A DNA stretch of 18,904 nt from CAZKTO01 sp964555685 (GTDB lineage Bacteria > Chloroflexota > Dehalococcoidia > SHYB01). The notes beneath the pieces were generated by a model, which saw only the letters and a program-made list of their open reading frames with translations, did not search any database and was not told the origin of the DNA. The position numbers were made by a program, and so were the translations under genes. The stretch lies in NCBI GenBank assembly GCA_964555685.1, contig CAZKTO010000062.1, positions 1-18,904 of the forward strand. Direction: 5' to 3'. This document shows positions 6,824-15,092 of this stretch, piece by piece. The stretch's first letter is position 1. Every line of letters begins with the position of its first letter.

Positions 6824-8374
6824 TTACCGTTCGTTCCCCAGGCCAGAGACCAGGGCCGCGCTGAAGCGCACGGCCTGGACGCTGTTGGGCAACACGATAG
6901 CGCCGCTCTCGGTCAGTGCGGCCGTCTGGCGGGCGAGCCCCTGCGGATCGTCGTCCGTGCCGCACACGGAGGCGACGATGCAGAGGTGGTCGCCACGTGT
7001 GGCGGCGATGTCCCTGGCCTGCGAGATGGCGCCTGCCAGGTCGCCTGCGGGGTCGGACGCGGCGCCGTATCCCAGGATGATGTCCAGCAGGATGACCGCC
7101 ACCTCCGGGTCTCGGGACTCCGCAAGAATGCGCTGCCTGCGCACCGTGGAGTCTATCATAGGGTGTGGCCGGCCCCGGGTGAATTGGTCGGCGCCGAGGT
7201 CTATAGCCATGTGCCCGACGCTGCGAAGGGGGTCTTGCCATGCGAGGCCGGGTTCCATCGGGGCGTTGGAGCGGACGGCCAGGCCCGCGTCACGAAGCAA
7301 GGCTTGGGCCTGGTAGCAGAACGAACCGCCGGCGAACAGGCCGCGAACGTACCTCTGCTGCGGGCCCAGGCCGGCGCGCTGGCGCGCCAGAGCCGCCTCC
7401 ACGTCCATGCCAGGGCTGGCTGCGGGCTCGACGTGCCCTACCATTCTCAGGGCGAGGTCGGCAGCCTCCTCAAGCGACCCGGCCGCGGCGGCCCCTCGCC
7501 TTCCGGTCGCTGCGGGGGCCTTTCTGCCCAGGAAGCAGGTGACGACCGGCTTCGGGCAGTCGGCCAGGCGCGCAGCGATCTTGGCGAGGGTCGTGGCGCC
7601 TGGGGGCTTGGAGACCAGAACGATGACCTTGGTGGTGGGGTCGTGTTCGAGGGCAGTAAGGGCGGCGAGGGTGGTGGTCCCGCCGACGGCGTCAGAGAGG
7701 TCGCGTCCGCCGGTGCCGATGGCGTGCGAGATGCCGGAGCCGGCGTTGTGCACCAGGCTCGTGATTTCCTGGGTGCCGGTGCCGGAGGCGCCAATGACGC
7801 CGATGGGCCCTCGGCGGACGGCATTGGCAAAGCCGATCCCGATGCCCGAGATAATGGCGGTGCCGCAATCAGGGCCCATGACCATGAGCCCGCGCGTCTG
7901 GGCCTCCTGCTTCAGGGCCACCTCCGTCTCGATGGGGACGTTGTCGCTGAACAGGAAGACGTTCAGGCCGCGCTCGAGTGAGCGCCGCGCCTCCCGGCCG
8001 GCGAACTCGCCGGGCACGGAGATGACCGCGAGGTTGGCTTCAGGCATCGCCGCGTGGGCCTGCTCGATGGTACGGTACGAGGACTGCGGCGCCTCGGCTT
8101 GCTGGCGGTGGAGGCGATCGTCCACCTCGGCGATGGCGGCGTCCGCCTGCGGCTGGGTCTCCGCCTCGACAGCCACGAGCAGGTCGCTGGGAGAGCAGGG
8201 GGGGACCGATCCCAAGGTGAACCCGGCGTCCGTGAGCAGGCGGAGATTCGCCTCTGTCGCCATGACGGCCACCGCCTGCCGCACACCTGGCTCGCCCGAG
8301 AGCCCCTTGGCCACGCGCATCAGGAAGACGGAGTCGAAGTACTGGTTCCTTCTTACGGCGAATGCAGTGGGCAC
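6824..8374 (-). CDS. fdrA: FdrA/AllF-like subunit of oxamate-carbamoyltransferase-type enzyme
   Basis: A 516-aa succinyl-CoA-synthetase-like protein. Visible motifs: FDSVFLM near the N-terminus, GPDCGTAI (167-174), a nucleotide/phosphate loop GASGTGTQE (195-203), GISHAIGTGGRDLSD (214-228, equivalent to the STCVGIGGD region of succinyl-CoA synthetase alpha), and the FdrA-specific GHMAIDLG and HPMIDSTVR. In E. coli, FdrA (AllF) with AllG and AllH forms oxamic transcarbamylase, which cleaves oxalurate with phosphate to oxamate and carbamoyl phosphate. All three partners are adjacent here, with carbamate kinase next. The start is GTG 8374, 28 nt after the DUF1116 stop, with only a weak GGGA upstream. 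It is shorter than E. coli FdrA at the C-terminus; the missing end matches the separate 57-aa ORF. The actual carbamoyl donor here is not known. Confidence 0.92.
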   Translation of the reverse strand: MPTAFAVRRNQYFDSVFLMRVAKGLSGEPGVRQAVAVMATEANLRLLTDAGFTLGSVPPCSPSDLLVAVEAETQPQADAAIAEVDDRLHRQQAEAPQSSYRTIEQAHAAMPEANLAVISVPGEFAGREARRSLERGLNVFLFSDNVPIETEVALKQEAQTRGLMVMGPDCGTAIISGIGIGFANAVRRGPIGVIGASGTGTQEITSLVHNAGSGISHAIGTGGRDLSDAVGGTTTLAALTALEHDPTTKVIVLVSKPPGATTLAKIAARLADCPKPVVTCFLGRKAPAATGRRGAAAAGSLEEAADLALRMVGHVEPAASPGMDVEAALARQRAGLGPQQRYVRGLFAGGSFCYQAQALLRDAGLAVRSNAPMEPGLAWQDPLRSVGHMAIDLGADQFTRGRPHPMIDSTVRRQRILAESRDPEVAVILLDIILGYGAASDPAGDLAGAISQARDIAATRGDHLCIVASVCGTDDDPQGLARQTAALTESGAIVLPNSVQAVRFSAALVSGLGNER

Positions 8375-8402
8375 GGTCTGTTCCCGCTCGGACTGGAGCC
8401 CG

Positions 8403-9653
8403 TCAAACTCCGTATCGTTTGGCGAAGGCCACGAGGGCCCTCTTGAAGCAGTCCATGGGCGCGCGGACCAGCCCCGCGCCGATCAGAGGATACCCCGGGT
8501 CCTTGTGGGCGATGGCGGTGTCGATGATGGGCGCGATGCCGGTCTGGACGACCTTGCGGATATCGATGCCCGTGGGCGCGCCCTGAAAGCCGAGCGCAGG
8601 GATGAGGTAGCTGGGGCTGCGGGCGATGGTGACTTGCTGCATATCGCGGCTGTAGGCCATGGCCTGCTCGGGCGTGCCGCCCGTCAGGCTCAGGATGCCC
8701 GGCGCGCCGCCCAGGACGAAGCCGCCCCAGCCAACGGTCTCGGTGATGGCCGAGTCCCCCATGTCCAAACCGGCGTCCTTTTCTGAGAAGCCCGGGATGT
8801 AGAGACCGTTAATCTTCGGCGCCGGCGCTGTAAACCATTCGTTGCCCAACCCGCTGACGCGGATCCCGAACTCCGTGCCGTTCCGGGACATCGCGGTGAC
8901 CATGGTGCTGTAGCCGATGCCGCAGGCAGGATCCGTCGCGGCCTTGCCGCAGGCCATGGACAGGCCGAGAAACAGGAAGTCGTTGTTGGTCATCCAGCCC
9001 ACGGTTTTCAGGAGGTCGGGCTTCGCGACGTCCGCGTCGATCATGCGGAGTGCCATCTGCCCGGCGAAGAGACTGGAGGCGGCGTTGGGCCGGTTGTGCA
9101 GTTCGTCGCCCATCTGAAGGGCCTTGGCGATGATGGGCTTGAGGTCGAACGGCCCCCCTTTGCGGATGCCCGCGCGGATCGAGGGCGCCCAGACATCGCG
9201 CCACATGCGCAGGCAGTTGATGGCCTCCTGGCTGTAGTCGCCGAACTGCTGACGGCCCTCGGCAAGGCGGCAGTAGGCCCGGTTGCCGAACTTCTTGTTC
9301 TCCACCACCCAGACCGGCAAGGATGGGGAGATACTCCCAGCCATGGGGCCCACGCTCTGATGATGGTGGTTGGGGTCCAGCCGGACGCCGCCGCTCGCCA
9401 GGAGCGCCGCCGCCTCTTCGACGCTCTTGGCCCAGCCTTCGAAGATGGCCATGGCCATGACCGCGCCGCGCTGCGCGCCGCACATCCGGTCCCAGGTGAT
9501 GGGTGGGCCGGAGTGGTGGACCACACGCCCCTTCATTCCCGGGACGACCTCCCCGGCCGGGGCGACGTCCACGAGCACTGGCTCCGCGTCGTTGAGGCGC
9601 TGGACCGCCTCGGCGTTGGCCTCTTCGATCTTCCGTTTGAGATCGGTGGTGAT
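8403..9653 (-). CDS. allG: DUF1116 protein, AllG/YlbE-like carbamoyltransferase subunit
   Basis: About 416 aa with an ATC start at 9653, matching the roughly 420 aa of E. coli YlbE. Conserved DUF1116 segments are clear: GPPITWDRMCGAQRGA, IFEGWAK, NHHHQSVGPMAGSISPS, NRAYCRLAEG, MGDELHNRPNAASSLF, and GNGTEFGIR-like RNGTEFGIRVSG. The long ORF continues upstream to an ATG at 9857, but that part lies inside the DUF2877 gene and has arginine/proline-rich shadow composition. Between the DUF2877 stop (9679) and the conserved start there is no ATG, GTG or TTG in frame, yet AAAGGGAG (9667-9660) stands six bases before ATC. The N-terminus from there (ITTDLKRKIEEANAEAVQRL) still aligns with YlbE. Internal GTG codons 25-27 residues later would cut conserved sequence. 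Partner of FdrA and DUF2877. Confidence 0.9.
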   Translation of the reverse strand: MTTDLKRKIEEANAEAVQRLNDAEPVLVDVAPAGEVVPGMKGRVVHHSGPPITWDRMCGAQRGAVMAMAIFEGWAKSVEEAAALLASGGVRLDPNHHHQSVGPMAGSISPSLPVWVVENKKFGNRAYCRLAEGRQQFGDYSQEAINCLRMWRDVWAPSIRAGIRKGGPFDLKPIIAKALQMGDELHNRPNAASSLFAGQMALRMIDADVAKPDLLKTVGWMTNNDFLFLGLSMACGKAATDPACGIGYSTMVTAMSRNGTEFGIRVSGLGNEWFTAPAPKINGLYIPGFSEKDAGLDMGDSAITETVGWGGFVLGGAPGILSLTGGTPEQAMAYSRDMQQVTIARSPSYLIPALGFQGAPTGIDIRKVVQTGIAPIIDTAIAHKDPGYPLIGAGLVRAPMDCFKRALVAFAKRYGV

Positions 9654-9667
9654 GGCGCGCTCCCTTT
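9651..9667 (-). promoter_or_regulatory. Ribosome binding site pointing to an ATC start codon
   Basis: AAAGGGAG at 9667-9660, then six bases, then ATC at 9653-9651. This is the best-placed Shine-Dalgarno for the DUF1116 gene. No standard start codon lies in frame between the upstream stop and the conserved N-terminus, so either a rare ATC start or a G-to-C sequence error is implied. Confidence 0.55.
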
Positions 9668-9678
9668 CGATGAGGGGC

Positions 9679-10653
9679 TCAGAGGGCGGACAGGACGGGC
9701 GATGGGGTGAGGGCCGGTAGGCGCTGCGGGGCCGGCGCATGAATGAGGGCCGTGAGGAAGCCGGCCAGGAGGTCCCAGCCGGATGAGGCCCCGATTCGCG
9801 TGACTTGGGCTGCGAGCCCGCGGAGGGCGGGCGGCGGCTCGCTGCCGAGTATCGCATCGAGGAGGCTGTGCAGGGGGGCCGGCGCTTCTCCGGCGGCGAG
9901 ATCGCTCAGGATGCAGTGGCTGATGGGATTCGTGGCAGAGGAAGCGAAGTCCAGCAGCCCTGCGGCTCCTTCTGCGTCCCAACGGAAATCCTGCGGGAAG
10001 AGCTCGGCGAGGTGGCGCAGGGCGAAAAGCAGGCCGCCAAGGAAGTCGTCCCCGGACGGGGTGAGGCCCGGACCGAGGCCCGCGAGGTGACGGCCGGCGG
10101 AAGCGACGCCTGCGGCATTGTGCTCTCGCACAGCGCCGATCACCGCGGCTATGGCAGGCGCCGCCGTACGGAGGAGCGTTGAGGTGAACGGTGCTGGGAC
10201 ACTGGCGAGTCCGGCCGGCATGTCCGGCAGGGAGAGGATAACAGGGGCGAGACCCTCCGAAGGGGCAGACCGGGCGAGGTCCGCCGCGAGCCCGAGGGCT
10301 GTTTGACGGAGGTCTTGAGGGGCGGTGGCCGCGGCCCTCGCCGGAGGTTCGGGAGACCAGGTGGGCGCATGGCGCCAGTCCACGCGCGCCCTGGCGCCCA
10401 CCTTCAGCACGCTTCCGGACAGGGTGACCGCCATGCCCGGCCGGAGGGCGTCGAAGGGGAGCGAGACGAGCGTGGCCCGCCGGTGGATGGGCTGGTTGGG
10501 CGACGCGAGCCAGAGAAGGCCGGCGGACGCCGTGCGGATATAGGCGGCGTGGGAGACGACGGCGAGCATGGCGCCATCAAACCCGCCCGATTCCAACGCC
10601 TGCCGGGCTCGGCTCCCGGTGAGGATGGCCTGGACTGGTTTTGCTGTGGACAT
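9679..10653 (-). CDS. allH: DUF2877 protein, AllH/YlbF-like carbamoyltransferase subunit
   Basis: 324 aa, cytoplasmic, no signal or membrane segments. The family hallmark GLGPGLTPSGDDFLGG is at 192-207, followed by TNPISHCILSDLAAGE (241-256) and GASSGWDLLAGFLTAL (288-303). The N-terminal half is a beta-rich domain with SHAAYIRT and VSLPFDALRPGM. In E. coli the DUF2877 protein YlbF was renamed AllH as the third subunit of oxamic transcarbamylase. It starts at ATG 10653, 18 nt after the amidase stop, with a weak GGGAT ribosome site. Gene order here (H, G, F, kinase) is the reverse of the E. coli F-G-H order, but the set is the same, supporting a conserved complex. Confidence 0.92.
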   Translation of the reverse strand: MSTAKPVQAILTGSRARQALESGGFDGAMLAVVSHAAYIRTASAGLLWLASPNQPIHRRATLVSLPFDALRPGMAVTLSGSVLKVGARARVDWRHAPTWSPEPPARAAATAPQDLRQTALGLAADLARSAPSEGLAPVILSLPDMPAGLASVPAPFTSTLLRTAAPAIAAVIGAVREHNAAGVASAGRHLAGLGPGLTPSGDDFLGGLLFALRHLAELFPQDFRWDAEGAAGLLDFASSATNPISHCILSDLAAGEAPAPLHSLLDAILGSEPPPALRGLAAQVTRIGASSGWDLLAGFLTALIHAPAPQRLPALTPSPVLSAL

Positions 10654-10671
10654 GTCAGCGTATCCCGGGAC

Positions 10672-12207
10672 TCATTGAGGCGGGGCATCTGCAGCCGAGG
10701 GCGGCTGCAGCCGAGCCCCATCGGCCAGACCTTCGAAGGCGTCCGCGATGCCGAGCAGGAATGCGTCATCGAAGGGAGGGGCCACGAACTGGATGCCGAC
10801 CGGCAGGCCCGATGCGGTGAGGCCGCACGGCACGGAGATCGCCGGGACGCCAATGAAACTCCACGGGATGCAGTTCTCCGACAGCACGAGCAGAAAACGT
10901 TCGCTCTCATCGAGCCTGGGCGCGGCCACGCGGGTTGTCGGCATGACCAGGGCGTCAACACCGTCGAACAGCGCCAACATCCGGTCTCGGAACTGGGACC
11001 GAAAGCGTTGGGTGTTCAGATAGTCCGCCGCGCTCACTGACGCCGCCTCTTCGAGTTGCTCGCGGACGGGAGCGGTGTACTGGTCGGGTGAGGCATGGAA
11101 GGACCGGTGGTAGGCGACCGCCTCGCACCGGCTGAGGACGAGGCCCATGGCGTTGGCCAAGTGAAAGTCCTGTTGGCTGGGCGTGTCGAGCTCCATGACT
11201 TCGGCCCCCGCCTCACGGAGGATGTGCACGGACTCGTCGAACCGGGCCAGCACCTGGGAGTCGGCGCCGTCTAACGCGTGCACGGGCAGACCCAAGCGCA
11301 GCCCTTGAGCGCCCCGGCCCACTTCCTGGGTAAAGTCCATGCCGCGCCCGCGCCGCTCTCGCGGGACGTCGGGGCGCATCGCGCCCATCACCACCGCCGC
11401 ATCGGAAGCGCTTCGTGTGTGCAGGGCCACGTGATCCATGGACCAGGACAGGACGACCACGCCTTGGACGGGAATCAGCCCGAACGTTGGCTTGTAGCCT
11501 ACGACCCCGCACAAGGCGGCCGGTACCCGGATGGAGGCGCGGGTATCTGTGCCAAGGCCGGCAAGGCTCATGCCGGCAGCCACCGAGATGGCGGAACCGC
11601 CGCTGGAGCCGCCCGGGTCGCGAGACCTATCCCACGGGTTCCGGCTTTGAGGCGTCGTGACGCCCAGCGCGAACTCGTGCGTCTGCGTCTTGCCGACGAC
11701 GATGGCGCCCGCCTCCCGAAGGCGGCGGACGGCCGTGGCGTCCTCTGATGGCACCCAATTCTGAAGGACCCGGGAACTGGCCGTTGTTGGCATGCCCTTG
11801 ACGTGGATGACGTCTTTGACGGAGACCGGGATGCCGTGCAGCAGGCCGGGGGTCCGTCCCGCCCGCCGCAGTTGATCGAGGCGGCGCGCCTCGGCCAGCA
11901 GGTCGTCATCGGGGGCGACATATGTGAAGGCGTTCAGCCCTTGGCCGCGCCGGATAGCGGCGAGCGTCTGGGCCATGAGGGTCTCGGCCGTCAGGGAGCC
12001 CTGCTCCAGGGCTAGCCTGGCGGCTGCTATGGTGCCGGGAGATGGCCCGGCTTGGGCCCGGCGCCTGGCGTCAGCCCGCGAGCGGAGATGGCGGCGCGGC
12101 GGCGCGGCGAGCGGCGACAAGAAGGCCGGCATCCGATCAAACCCGTCGGCCTCGAAGCGCCGGACCTCCGCCAACGCGGCGCGGAAGGCGGACCTTGTTG
12201 CCTGCAT
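10672..12207 (-). CDS. Amidase-signature family hydrolase
   Basis: 511 aa from ATG 12207, which lies 10 nt after the cysteine hydrolase stop; a longer frame upstream overlaps that gene and is rejected. The Ser-cisSer-Lys triad is present: K131 in GIPVSVKDVI, cis-Ser S201 in GGSSGGSA, nucleophile S225 in GTDTRASIRVPAA, with the +70/+24 spacing usual for the family. The oxyanion segment has RA where DTGGS is common. GVVGYKPT follows. The N-terminal 55 residues are arginine-rich and precede the conserved fold. Family members hydrolyse amides, including 1-carboxybiuret (AtzE) and allophanate (AtzF), as well as peptides, indoleacetamide or Gln-tRNA. Substrate cannot be read from sequence. No GatB/GatC-like gene is nearby, so a catabolic amidase working with the neighbouring cysteine hydrolase is the best fit. 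Confidence 0.9.
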   Translation of the reverse strand: MQATRSAFRAALAEVRRFEADGFDRMPAFLSPLAAPPRRHLRSRADARRRAQAGPSPGTIAAARLALEQGSLTAETLMAQTLAAIRRGQGLNAFTYVAPDDDLLAEARRLDQLRRAGRTPGLLHGIPVSVKDVIHVKGMPTTASSRVLQNWVPSEDATAVRRLREAGAIVVGKTQTHEFALGVTTPQSRNPWDRSRDPGGSSGGSAISVAAGMSLAGLGTDTRASIRVPAALCGVVGYKPTFGLIPVQGVVVLSWSMDHVALHTRSASDAAVVMGAMRPDVPRERRGRGMDFTQEVGRGAQGLRLGLPVHALDGADSQVLARFDESVHILREAGAEVMELDTPSQQDFHLANAMGLVLSRCEAVAYHRSFHASPDQYTAPVREQLEEAASVSAADYLNTQRFRSQFRDRMLALFDGVDALVMPTTRVAAPRLDESERFLLVLSENCIPWSFIGVPAISVPCGLTASGLPVGIQFVAPPFDDAFLLGIADAFEGLADGARLQPPSAADAPPQ

Positions 12208-12217
12208 TGGTCCAGGC

Positions 12218-12913
12218 CTACCTGGCGAGGGGCCGGACCGCGGCCAGGAACCGCTGCGAGTCGGAGACTGCTCCAAACACGCCGCCTTGCATCGTGATCA
12301 TCTTTAGCGCCGCCCGGTAGTTCCCCTCGTCTGTGGCGCCGGTGCAGTCCTGGAGCAGGAGACATTCATAGCCCCGGTCGTTGGCCTCGCGCATGGTGGT
12401 ATGGACACACACGTCCGTGGTGATGCCCGTGAAGACGAGGTGGGTAATGCCCCGGTTCTTGAGGACCAGATCGAGGTCGGTGGCGCTGAAGGCGCCTTTG
12501 GTTGGCTTGTCGATCACCAGCTCCCCCGGAGACGGCGCCAGTTCGGGGATGATCTCCCATCCGGGCTCGCCGCGGACGAGGATGCGTCCGCACGGCCCGG
12601 GCTCACCGATGCCTGCGCCGATCCGCCTCGAGCGCCAGAGTTTGTTGGGGGGGCAGTCGGAGAGGTCCGGTTTGTGACCCTCTCTTGTGTGAATAATGGT
12701 GAAGCCCTCGATGCGGCGGCACGCGCCGAGCACGTGGCTCGTGGGCTCGATACCCCTCCTCGTGAGCACAATACTATACCCCATCTTGTCCACGTAGCCC
12801 CCCCTGCCGCAGAAGTCGTGCTGCCAATCGATGAGGAGGAGCGCCATGCGGCGGGCGACCAAGTCGCCGTCGTAGGGCCAGGGGTACGGCTCGGCAGCAA
12901 CGGTGAGCCCCAT
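12218..12913 (-). CDS. Isochorismatase-like cysteine hydrolase, biuret-hydrolase (BiuH/TrtA) type
   Basis: 231 aa. The catalytic Asp-Lys-Cys triad is D29 (LLIDWQHDF), K136 (DKPTKGAF) and C169 (TTDVCVHTT). The subgroup is indicated by AAEPYPWPY at the N-terminus, GGYVDKMGY, IIHTREGHKPDL, SRRIGAGIGEPGP, GRILVRGEPGW, REANDRGYECLLL, and MQGGVFG. As I recall, these are shared with biuret amidohydrolase BiuH and triuret hydrolase and are closer to them than to RutB (ureidoacrylate) or nicotinamidase. BiuH hydrolyses biuret to allophanate and ammonia. The start is ATG 12913 with GGGGAA upstream. It is the first catabolic gene after the importer genes, just past the 17-bp hairpin, and is followed at 10 nt by the amidase. 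The exact substrate remains an inference: any small ureido or carbamoyl amide could fit. Confidence 0.9.
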   Translation of the reverse strand: MGLTVAAEPYPWPYDGDLVARRMALLLIDWQHDFCGRGGYVDKMGYSIVLTRRGIEPTSHVLGACRRIEGFTIIHTREGHKPDLSDCPPNKLWRSRRIGAGIGEPGPCGRILVRGEPGWEIIPELAPSPGELVIDKPTKGAFSATDLDLVLKNRGITHLVFTGITTDVCVHTTMREANDRGYECLLLQDCTGATDEGNYRAALKMITMQGGVFGAVSDSQRFLAAVRPLAR

Positions 12914-12933
12914 GTGTTGTTCCCCGGAGCATA

Positions 12934-12979
12934 CCGTCCGGCCACCCCGGGGGCTCAGGCATCCGGGGTGGCCGGACGG
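12934..12979 (-). promoter_or_regulatory. Perfect 17-bp hairpin between binding-protein gene and hydrolase gene
   Basis: Arms 12934-12950 (CCGTCCGGCCACCCCGG) and 12963-12979 are exact reverse complements with a 12-nt loop. On the transcribed strand the sequence after the stem is TATGCTCC, with no U-run, so it is not a classical intrinsic terminator. Its place directly after a substrate-binding-protein gene in an ABC operon suggests an mRNA-stabilising or attenuating stem that lets the binding protein be made in excess over the downstream enzymes. Confidence 0.75.
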
Positions 12980-12994
12980 CGCAGAAGCGTAGGT

Positions 12995-14101
12995 CTACTG
13001 GGTCCGGGCGACCACGCCTTCCACGTACCAGTTCATCGTGTTGAGCAGGTCTCGGCTGCCAACTTCACCGGCCGCGATCCGAACGACGCCCTGGTTGTCC
13101 TTGATCGGCCCAACGAAGATTTGGGCCTTGCCATCGGCGAACTCGGTGTACTTATCGGTCACCAGCTTGCGGACATCGGCCGGCACGTTCGGACCGAAGT
13201 CGGCCAGCTTGACCATGCCGCTCTTCAGATCGCCGCGGACGTGGCCGGATTTCCAGGTGCCGTCCGTGACCTGCTTGGCGACCTGGGTAAAGTAGTCGCC
13301 CCACGTAAAGCCGACGCCGCTAATCCAGTACTTGGGGGCGAACTGGGAAACGCCGGTGTAGTGGTAGCCGATGGACCACATGTTGCGCTGCTCGGCGGTC
13401 TTCACCACGGTGATGGGCGAGTCCACGATGCTGGCGACCACGTCAACACCTTGGTCGGCCAAGGCGTTGGTCGCCGCGGCTTCCTTCACCGGATCGAGCC
13501 ACGTGCTGTTAAAGATAACACGCATCTCGACGTTCGGATTGACCGAACGGGCGCCCAACTGATAGCCGTTCACCGTGGCGATGATGTTGGGGATAGGGAA
13601 TCCGCCGATGAAGCCGATCTTGTTGGTCTTCGTCAACTTGCCGGCGGCGATGCCCAGCGAGTAGCTCAGTTGGTCGGATGTGGCCCAATAGGTGCCCAGG
13701 TTGTCCGCCAGTTTGAACCCTGCTGGGTGTTCGAAGATGACGTCCGGGTGGCGCTTGGCCACGTTCAGGGCCGGGTCCAGGTACCCGAAGCTCTGCGGGA
13801 AGATGAGCTTCGCGCCTTTCCGGATCATGTCCTCCATCACCTTCTCAGCCTCGGCGCTCTCGGGGACGTTCTCGGCCACCAGGAGTTCCAGGTTGGGAAT
13901 GTTCTTCTTCATCACCAGGAGCCCCTCATGCTGCGCCTGGTTGTACCCGGCATCGTTGATCGAGCCGACGTGGATGGCGCCGACGATCAGTTTCTTCCCC
14001 GCAGGGGCCTCCTCCTCACCACCCCCGCAGGCGGCCACCAGGGCCACCACGGCGAAAAGCGACACTAGCGACAATAGGAATGTCTTGCCCTTGGTCCTCA
14101 T
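12995..14101 (-). CDS. BMP-family (PnrA/Med-like) ABC substrate-binding lipoprotein
   Basis: 368 aa. A lipoprotein signal peptide ends in the lipobox LVAAC with lipidation at C25, then a GGGEEEAPAG tether. The mature part is a BMP-type periplasmic-binding fold: VGAIHVGSINDAGYNQAQHE, FPQSFGYLDPALNVAK, SDQLSYSLGIAAG, IGFIGGFPIPNIIATVNGY, VNPNVEMRVIFNSTW, and DVVASIVDSP. BMP proteins are known for nucleoside or purine uptake, so the ligand may be a nucleobase-related or ureido compound. AGGAGG (14117-14112) is one base before ATG 14110 and ten before ATG 14101, so the second ATG is used here; the longer frame to 14191 overlaps the permease gene and is rejected. It directly follows the two permeases and precedes the hairpin and catabolic enzymes. 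Confidence 0.93.
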   Translation of the reverse strand: MRTKGKTFLLSLVSLFAVVALVAACGGGEEEAPAGKKLIVGAIHVGSINDAGYNQAQHEGLLVMKKNIPNLELLVAENVPESAEAEKVMEDMIRKGAKLIFPQSFGYLDPALNVAKRHPDVIFEHPAGFKLADNLGTYWATSDQLSYSLGIAAGKLTKTNKIGFIGGFPIPNIIATVNGYQLGARSVNPNVEMRVIFNSTWLDPVKEAAATNALADQGVDVVASIVDSPITVVKTAEQRNMWSIGYHYTGVSQFAPKYWISGVGFTWGDYFTQVAKQVTDGTWKSGHVRGDLKSGMVKLADFGPNVPADVRKLVTDKYTEFADGKAQIFVGPIKDNQGVVRIAAGEVGSRDLLNTMNWYVEGVVARTQ

Positions 14102-14174
14102 ACGCCTCATGCCTCCTCTGGAGCTCGTTACTTCCTTCCACTCGTATGGACGCCTCGCTCTCTCGGGTATCTGG

Positions 14175-15092
14175 CTATGACGTTGTCTCAAACACCTCCT
14201 TCAGGCCTTCGGGGACGGCGTGCCTGCTCCTTCTCCCCCAGATCCACACGACGGCCAGAGTCAACAGGTAGGGCATCATGTCGAGGATGAATGGCGAGAC
14301 GTTGGCGCCTCGCGCCTGGAGTTGAAGCTGGAGGGCCAGGGCGGCTCCGAACAGGAGGGCGCCGGCGACGGCGCGCAGGGGGTGCCAGAGGGAAAAGATG
14401 ACGAGGGCGACCGCGATGAATCCGCGGCCAACGGTCATCCCCTCCTGCCACGTGCCCGCGTACGCGATCGAGAGTTGGGCGCCGCCCATGCCGCCGAGGA
14501 AGCCCCCGACGAAGAGCGCCTGGTACTGGATGAGCCCAGGCCGCAGGCCGGCGGCGAAGGCGGCGGTGCGGTTTTCGCCCACCGCCCGAAGGCCCAGGCC
14601 CCAGCGCGTCCGGTACAACCCCCACCAGACCAGGAGGGAGATGGGCACGAGGCAGTACACGAGGACGTCGTGCCTGAACAGGACCGTGCCGAGGAACGGA
14701 ATATCCGACAGCCCTGGAATGGAGACCGGGGTGAGGCCGTTCACGGCCCGGCCGACGTAGTTCTTGCCGATCAGGGAGCTGAGCCCCATGCCGAAGAACA
14801 TCAGGGCAAGGCCGCTGGCCAACTGGTTTGCTCCTCTCGTCACCACCAGCAGGCCCATGACGAGGTTGAAGCACGCCGCGGCGGCGCCACCCGCGAGGAC
14901 CGCCAGGGCCGGGCTGCCGGTTTCGGCCGCCGTGGCGAAGGCTACGGAAGCGCCCATGAGCATGACGCCCTCGACGCCCAGGTTCACGATGCCGGCACGC
15001 TCGACAATCACCTCACCGAGGGTGGCGTAGAGGACCGAGGCGCCGGAGTCGATCGAGCCCGTCAAGACGCCCCTGGCGAGATTGGCGCTCAT
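14175..15092 (-). CDS. ABC permease 2, BPD_transp_2 family (BMP-type importer)
   Basis: 305 aa integral membrane protein with about eight to ten hydrophobic segments. Typical motifs: TLGEVIVERAGIVNLGVEG (start of the family signature), MLMGA, LASGLALMFFGMGLSSLIG, and the coupling-helix region RTRWGLGLRAVGENRTAAF. ATG 15092 overlaps the permease 1 stop by ATGA, implying translational coupling; the longer upstream frame is arginine-rich shadow and rejected. It pairs with permease 1 to form the channel of the importer, fed by the lipoprotein encoded 73 nt downstream. Confidence 0.94.
   Translation of the reverse strand: MSANLARGVLTGSIDSGASVLYATLGEVIVERAGIVNLGVEGVMLMGASVAFATAAETGSPALAVLAGGAAAACFNLVMGLLVVTRGANQLASGLALMFFGMGLSSLIGKNYVGRAVNGLTPVSIPGLSDIPFLGTVLFRHDVLVYCLVPISLLVWWGLYRTRWGLGLRAVGENRTAAFAAGLRPGLIQYQALFVGGFLGGMGGAQLSIAYAGTWQEGMTVGRGFIAVALVIFSLWHPLRAVAGALLFGAALALQLQLQARGANVSPFILDMMPYLLTLAVVWIWGRRSRHAVPEGLKEVFETTS

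Noticed and set aside
6764..7981. 405-codon + strand ORF and the 459-codon one at 7407-8786, opposite FdrA
   Set aside because: Shadows of FdrA and DUF1116 with no recognisable motif and no ribosome site.
9654..9857. Upstream extension of the DUF1116 frame to ATG 9857
   Set aside because: It overlaps the conserved end of the DUF2877 gene and encodes Arg/Pro/Ser-rich sequence unlike the DUF1116 N-terminus.
12401..14068. 555-codon + strand ORF opposite the hydrolase and binding-protein genes
   Set aside because: It is fully antisense to two genes with clear family motifs. Long antisense frames are common in GC-rich DNA, and it shows no domain.
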